Shown: positions 5,717 through 7,259 of the stretch, piece after piece
How the letters are laid out: the number at the start of each line of letters is the position of its first letter
Numbering within the stretch: the first letter of the stretch is position 1
Source: Trueperaceae bacterium
GTDB lineage: Bacteria > Deinococcota > Deinococci > Deinococcales > Trueperaceae
Assembly: GCA_003567075.1 (NCBI GenBank)
Contig: PXAU01000028.1
Location: 1-7,259, forward strand
Direction of reading: 5' to 3'
Length of the DNA stretch: 7,259 nucleotides
Notes under the pieces: model-generated
The model's database searches: none
What the model was told of the DNA's origin: nothing
What the model saw: only the letters and a program-made list of their open reading frames with translations
Position numbers and translations under genes: made by a program

Positions 5717-6751
5717 ATGGCCAACTACGGCTACCTCAACGCCCGCGTGCGCGGCATGCGCGCGCGGCTGTTGCCGCCCGGCTTCGTGGAGCAGGCGCTG
5801 GCGGGAGGTGGCTTCGAGGCCTTCGCGAACGCTCTGGCGCAGACCGCGTACGCGCCCGACCTCGAGACCATCCGCGGCCCGGCCGCGGCCGGACGGCCGT
5901 CGCTGCCGGACGTCGACCAGGCCATCGCCGAGCACTTCCGCCGCATCACGTCCGAGCTCATGAAGCACGCCGAGAACGGTGCCAAGGCGCAGCTCGGCCT
6001 GCTGCTGCGGCGCTACGAGGTCGCCAACCTCAAGGCCGTCGCCCGCGCCTTCCATGCGGGCCGCGCCGGCGCCGAGCACGAGGACACGGCGGAGGCCGTG
6101 CTGGCCGCGACGCTGCCGGTTGGGGAGCTGGACAGCAGGACGCTGCGCCTGATGGCGACCGCCAAGGACCTGCCGTCCGCCGCGCAGGCGCTGGCCGTGA
6201 CGGGGCACCCGTTGGCGGACGCCTTTCGCGACGCGGTGGGCGCCTACGTGCGCAAGGGCGATCTCTTCGCGCTCGAGCTGGCGCTCGACCAGGCCCACCA
6301 CGCGAGCGTGCTCGAGGGGGCGCGCAAGGAGGGTACGCCTAATGCCTTCCGCCAGTACCTGGCGTACGGCGTCGACGCGACCAACCTGTTGACCGCGGTG
6401 AAGCTGCGGGGCCGCGACCTCGAGGCCGAACCGTGCTTCGTGCCGGGTGGCGAGTGGCTGTCGCTGCAGCAGTTCCTCCAGATCGCTGCGGCCCCGCCCG
6501 GTGCGCCGCTGCCGCAGCTTCGGGGTCCCTTCGCTGGCGCCCATGAGCACGCTGACGAGCTGGAGGGTTGGCTGCGTCAGGCGCTCGAGCAGGCCGCCCG
6601 CACGCTCACCATCGATCCCTTGGACATAGGCTTGGTGACGCATTTCCTGCGGGTCAAGGAGCGCGAGGTCGCGACCCTGCGGCTGCTCGCGCGGGGGACC
6701 TTCTACGGCGTGCCGGCCGAGACGCTGCGGCGGGAGGTGGGCCATGCCTAA
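5717..6751 (+). CDS. atpC: V/A-type ATP synthase/ATPase subunit C (rotor subunit d)
   Basis: Funnel-shaped subunit that sits on the K ring and sockets the D/F shaft, passing torque between membrane ring and head. It has 344 residues, against about 323 in Thermus. The N-terminus ANYGYLNARVRGMRARLL matches the family's YLNARVR opening. Further on come LLLRRYEVANLKAVARA (residues 95-111), YLAYGVDATNLLTAVKLRGR (213-232) and the C-terminal DPLDIGLVTHFLRVKERE with FYGVPAE, the repeated helical-bundle signatures of V-ATPase d/C. It is predicted soluble and mainly helical. A Gly/Pro/Ala linker near residues 54-63 accounts for part of the extra length. ATG 5717 is chosen because GGAGG at 5703-5707 is correctly spaced, only four bases separate it from the subunit E stop, and the longer open frame upstream lies within subunit E. 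Its stop overlaps the subunit F start by eight bases. Confidence 0.95.
   Translation: MANYGYLNARVRGMRARLLPPGFVEQALAGGGFEAFANALAQTAYAPDLETIRGPAAAGRPSLPDVDQAIAEHFRRITSELMKHAENGAKAQLGLLLRRYEVANLKAVARAFHAGRAGAEHEDTAEAVLAATLPVGELDSRTLRLMATAKDLPSAAQALAVTGHPLADAFRDAVGAYVRKGDLFALELALDQAHHASVLEGARKEGTPNAFRQYLAYGVDATNLLTAVKLRGRDLEAEPCFVPGGEWLSLQQFLQIAAAPPGAPLPQLRGPFAGAHEHADELEGWLRQALEQAARTLTIDPLDIGLVTHFLRVKEREVATLRLLARGTFYGVPAETLRREVGHA
6733..6738 (+). promoter_or_regulatory. Ribosome-binding site of subunit F
   Basis: GGAGGT lies five bases before ATG 6744 and within the last codons of subunit C. This supports independent, efficient initiation of F despite the eight-base overlap of the two genes. Confidence 0.65.
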
Positions 6752-7070
6752 GATGCTGGTCGTCACCGACGCCGAGACGGCGATCGGCTTCCGGCTCGCC
6801 GGTGTCGATGTGCTGGAGGCCACCGGCGACGGTGCGCAGGCAGCCGTCGAGGAGGTCATCGTCTCGGACCGCTACGGCCTCGTCGTGGTCGACGAGAGCC
6901 TGATCGCGGACCCGGTCAAGGCCATGGAGCGCGTGATGCGCGGCCGCGACCTACCGGTGCTGCTGCCCATGCCGGGGCTGGCGGCGGCGTTCGATCACGA
7001 CGCCGACGCCAAGGCCTACATGCAACAGCTGGTGCGCAGCGCCATCGGCTTCGACATCAAGCTCGACTGA
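6744..7070 (+). CDS. atpF: V/A-type ATP synthase/ATPase subunit F (central shaft)
   Basis: Small shaft protein that binds subunit D in the rotor and tunes ATPase activity. It has 108 residues, the normal family size. The N-terminal half is a Rossmann-like alternation: strand MLVVTD, the conserved ETAIGFRLAGVDV, a helix, then strand GLVVVDESLI. MRGRDLPVLLPMPG (residues 65-78) leads into the C-terminal helical part, and the ending SAIGFDIKLD is highly typical of bacterial V/A-type F subunits. No membrane segment is present. The ATG overlaps the end of subunit C by eight bases in another frame, and subunit A starts 16 bases after the stop. The symbol follows V/A-type usage and should not be confused with F-type atpF (subunit b). 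Confidence 0.95.
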   Translation: MPKMLVVTDAETAIGFRLAGVDVLEATGDGAQAAVEEVIVSDRYGLVVVDESLIADPVKAMERVMRGRDLPVLLPMPGLAAAFDHDADAKAYMQQLVRSAIGFDIKLD

Positions 7071-7077
7071 ACCACTC

Positions 7078-7082
7078 GGAGG
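7078..7082 (+). promoter_or_regulatory. Ribosome-binding site of subunit A
   Basis: GGAGG lies four bases before ATG 7087 in the 16-base gap after subunit F, fixing the start of subunit A. Confidence 0.65.
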
Positions 7083-7086
7083 CTTC

Positions 7087-7259
7087 ATGGCCATCACTGG
7101 CACCATCCAACGTATCTCCGGTCCGGCGGTCATCGCCGAGGGGATGATGGGCGCACGGATGTACGACATCGTGCGCGTCGGCGGCGAGCAGCTCGTCGGC
7201 GAGATCATCCGCCTCGACGGCGACACCGCCTTCGTGCAGGTGTACGAGGACACCGGCGG
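7087..7259 (+). CDS. atpA: V/A-type ATP synthase/ATPase catalytic subunit A (3' partial)
   Basis: Only the first 57 residues are inside the window. They form the N-terminal beta-barrel of the catalytic A subunit: MAITGTIQRISGPAVIAEG, then MMGARMYDIVRVG and LVGEIIRLDGDTAFVQVYED. The GPAVIAxGM and GEIIRLDGDTAFVQVYEDT blocks are strongly conserved in V/A-type A subunits and differ from the F-type beta subunit opening. The family subunit hydrolyses or makes ATP at the A/B interfaces of the A3B3 head. The P-loop and catalytic Glu lie beyond the window end, so they cannot be checked. The start is ATG 7087 with GGAGG four bases upstream. Subunits B and D are expected after it. Confidence 0.96.
   Translation, partial: MAITGTIQRISGPAVIAEGMMGARMYDIVRVGGEQLVGEIIRLDGDTAFVQVYEDTG

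Noticed and set aside
1..7259. CRISPR arrays, tRNA or rRNA genes, insertion sequences or phage genes
   Set aside because: No spaced direct repeats, no tRNA-like arms, no transposase or integrase-like protein and no terminal repeats were seen on reading the window. The genes fill it almost completely.

Overview
The window is a GC-rich, densely packed, single-strand bacterial segment. All supported genes read on the + strand. The gene order of the V/A-type ATPase cluster (G, I, K, E, C, F, A) matches the arrangement I know from Thermus. The proteins also share diagnostic stretches with Thermus homologues as I remember them: the G subunit ends in a VLxxVLP-type tail, F ends in GFDIKL, and A starts with a GPAVIAxGMxGARMYDI block. 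Together with the high GC, this suggests a member of the Deinococcota (Thermus/Deinococcus/Truepera relatives). That placement is an inference and was not tested by a search.

Region 1 (1-482) is the 3' part of a type I phosphoribosyltransferase gene whose 5' end lies outside the window. Region 2 (505-2358) is dnaG, the replicative primase, complete with CHCC zinc finger and TOPRIM catalytic residues. Region 3 (2359-2510) is the only sizeable intergenic gap. It holds a convincing sigma70-type promoter whose -35 box overlaps the dnaG stop codon, a weak hairpin followed by eight T's, a possible upstream reading frame and a short leader hairpin. Region 4 (2511-7259) is the V/A-type ATPase operon. 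It encodes stalk subunit G, membrane subunit I (a), proteolipid K (c), stalk subunit E, rotor socket subunit C (d), shaft subunit F, and the first 57 residues of catalytic subunit A, where the window ends. Subunits B and D would be expected further downstream.

The operon is tightly organised, with overlaps of 4, 4 and 8 bases and gaps of 4, 6 and 16 bases, so it is almost certainly one transcript. I, K and the rotor subunits C and F form the ion-driven membrane motor and shaft. E and G form the peripheral stalks, and A (with B) forms the catalytic head. The key motor residues can be seen: Arg572, Gln628 and Arg631 in I, and Glu81 in K.

I see no undescribed multi-gene system here; the genes are ordinary housekeeping loci. 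The signals worth a second look are small and regulatory. They are a perfect 13-bp inverted repeat at the start of the subunit E gene (which also has a weak start), the promoter/T-run/upstream-ORF arrangement ahead of the ATPase operon, and the relay of stop and start codons ahead of dnaG.
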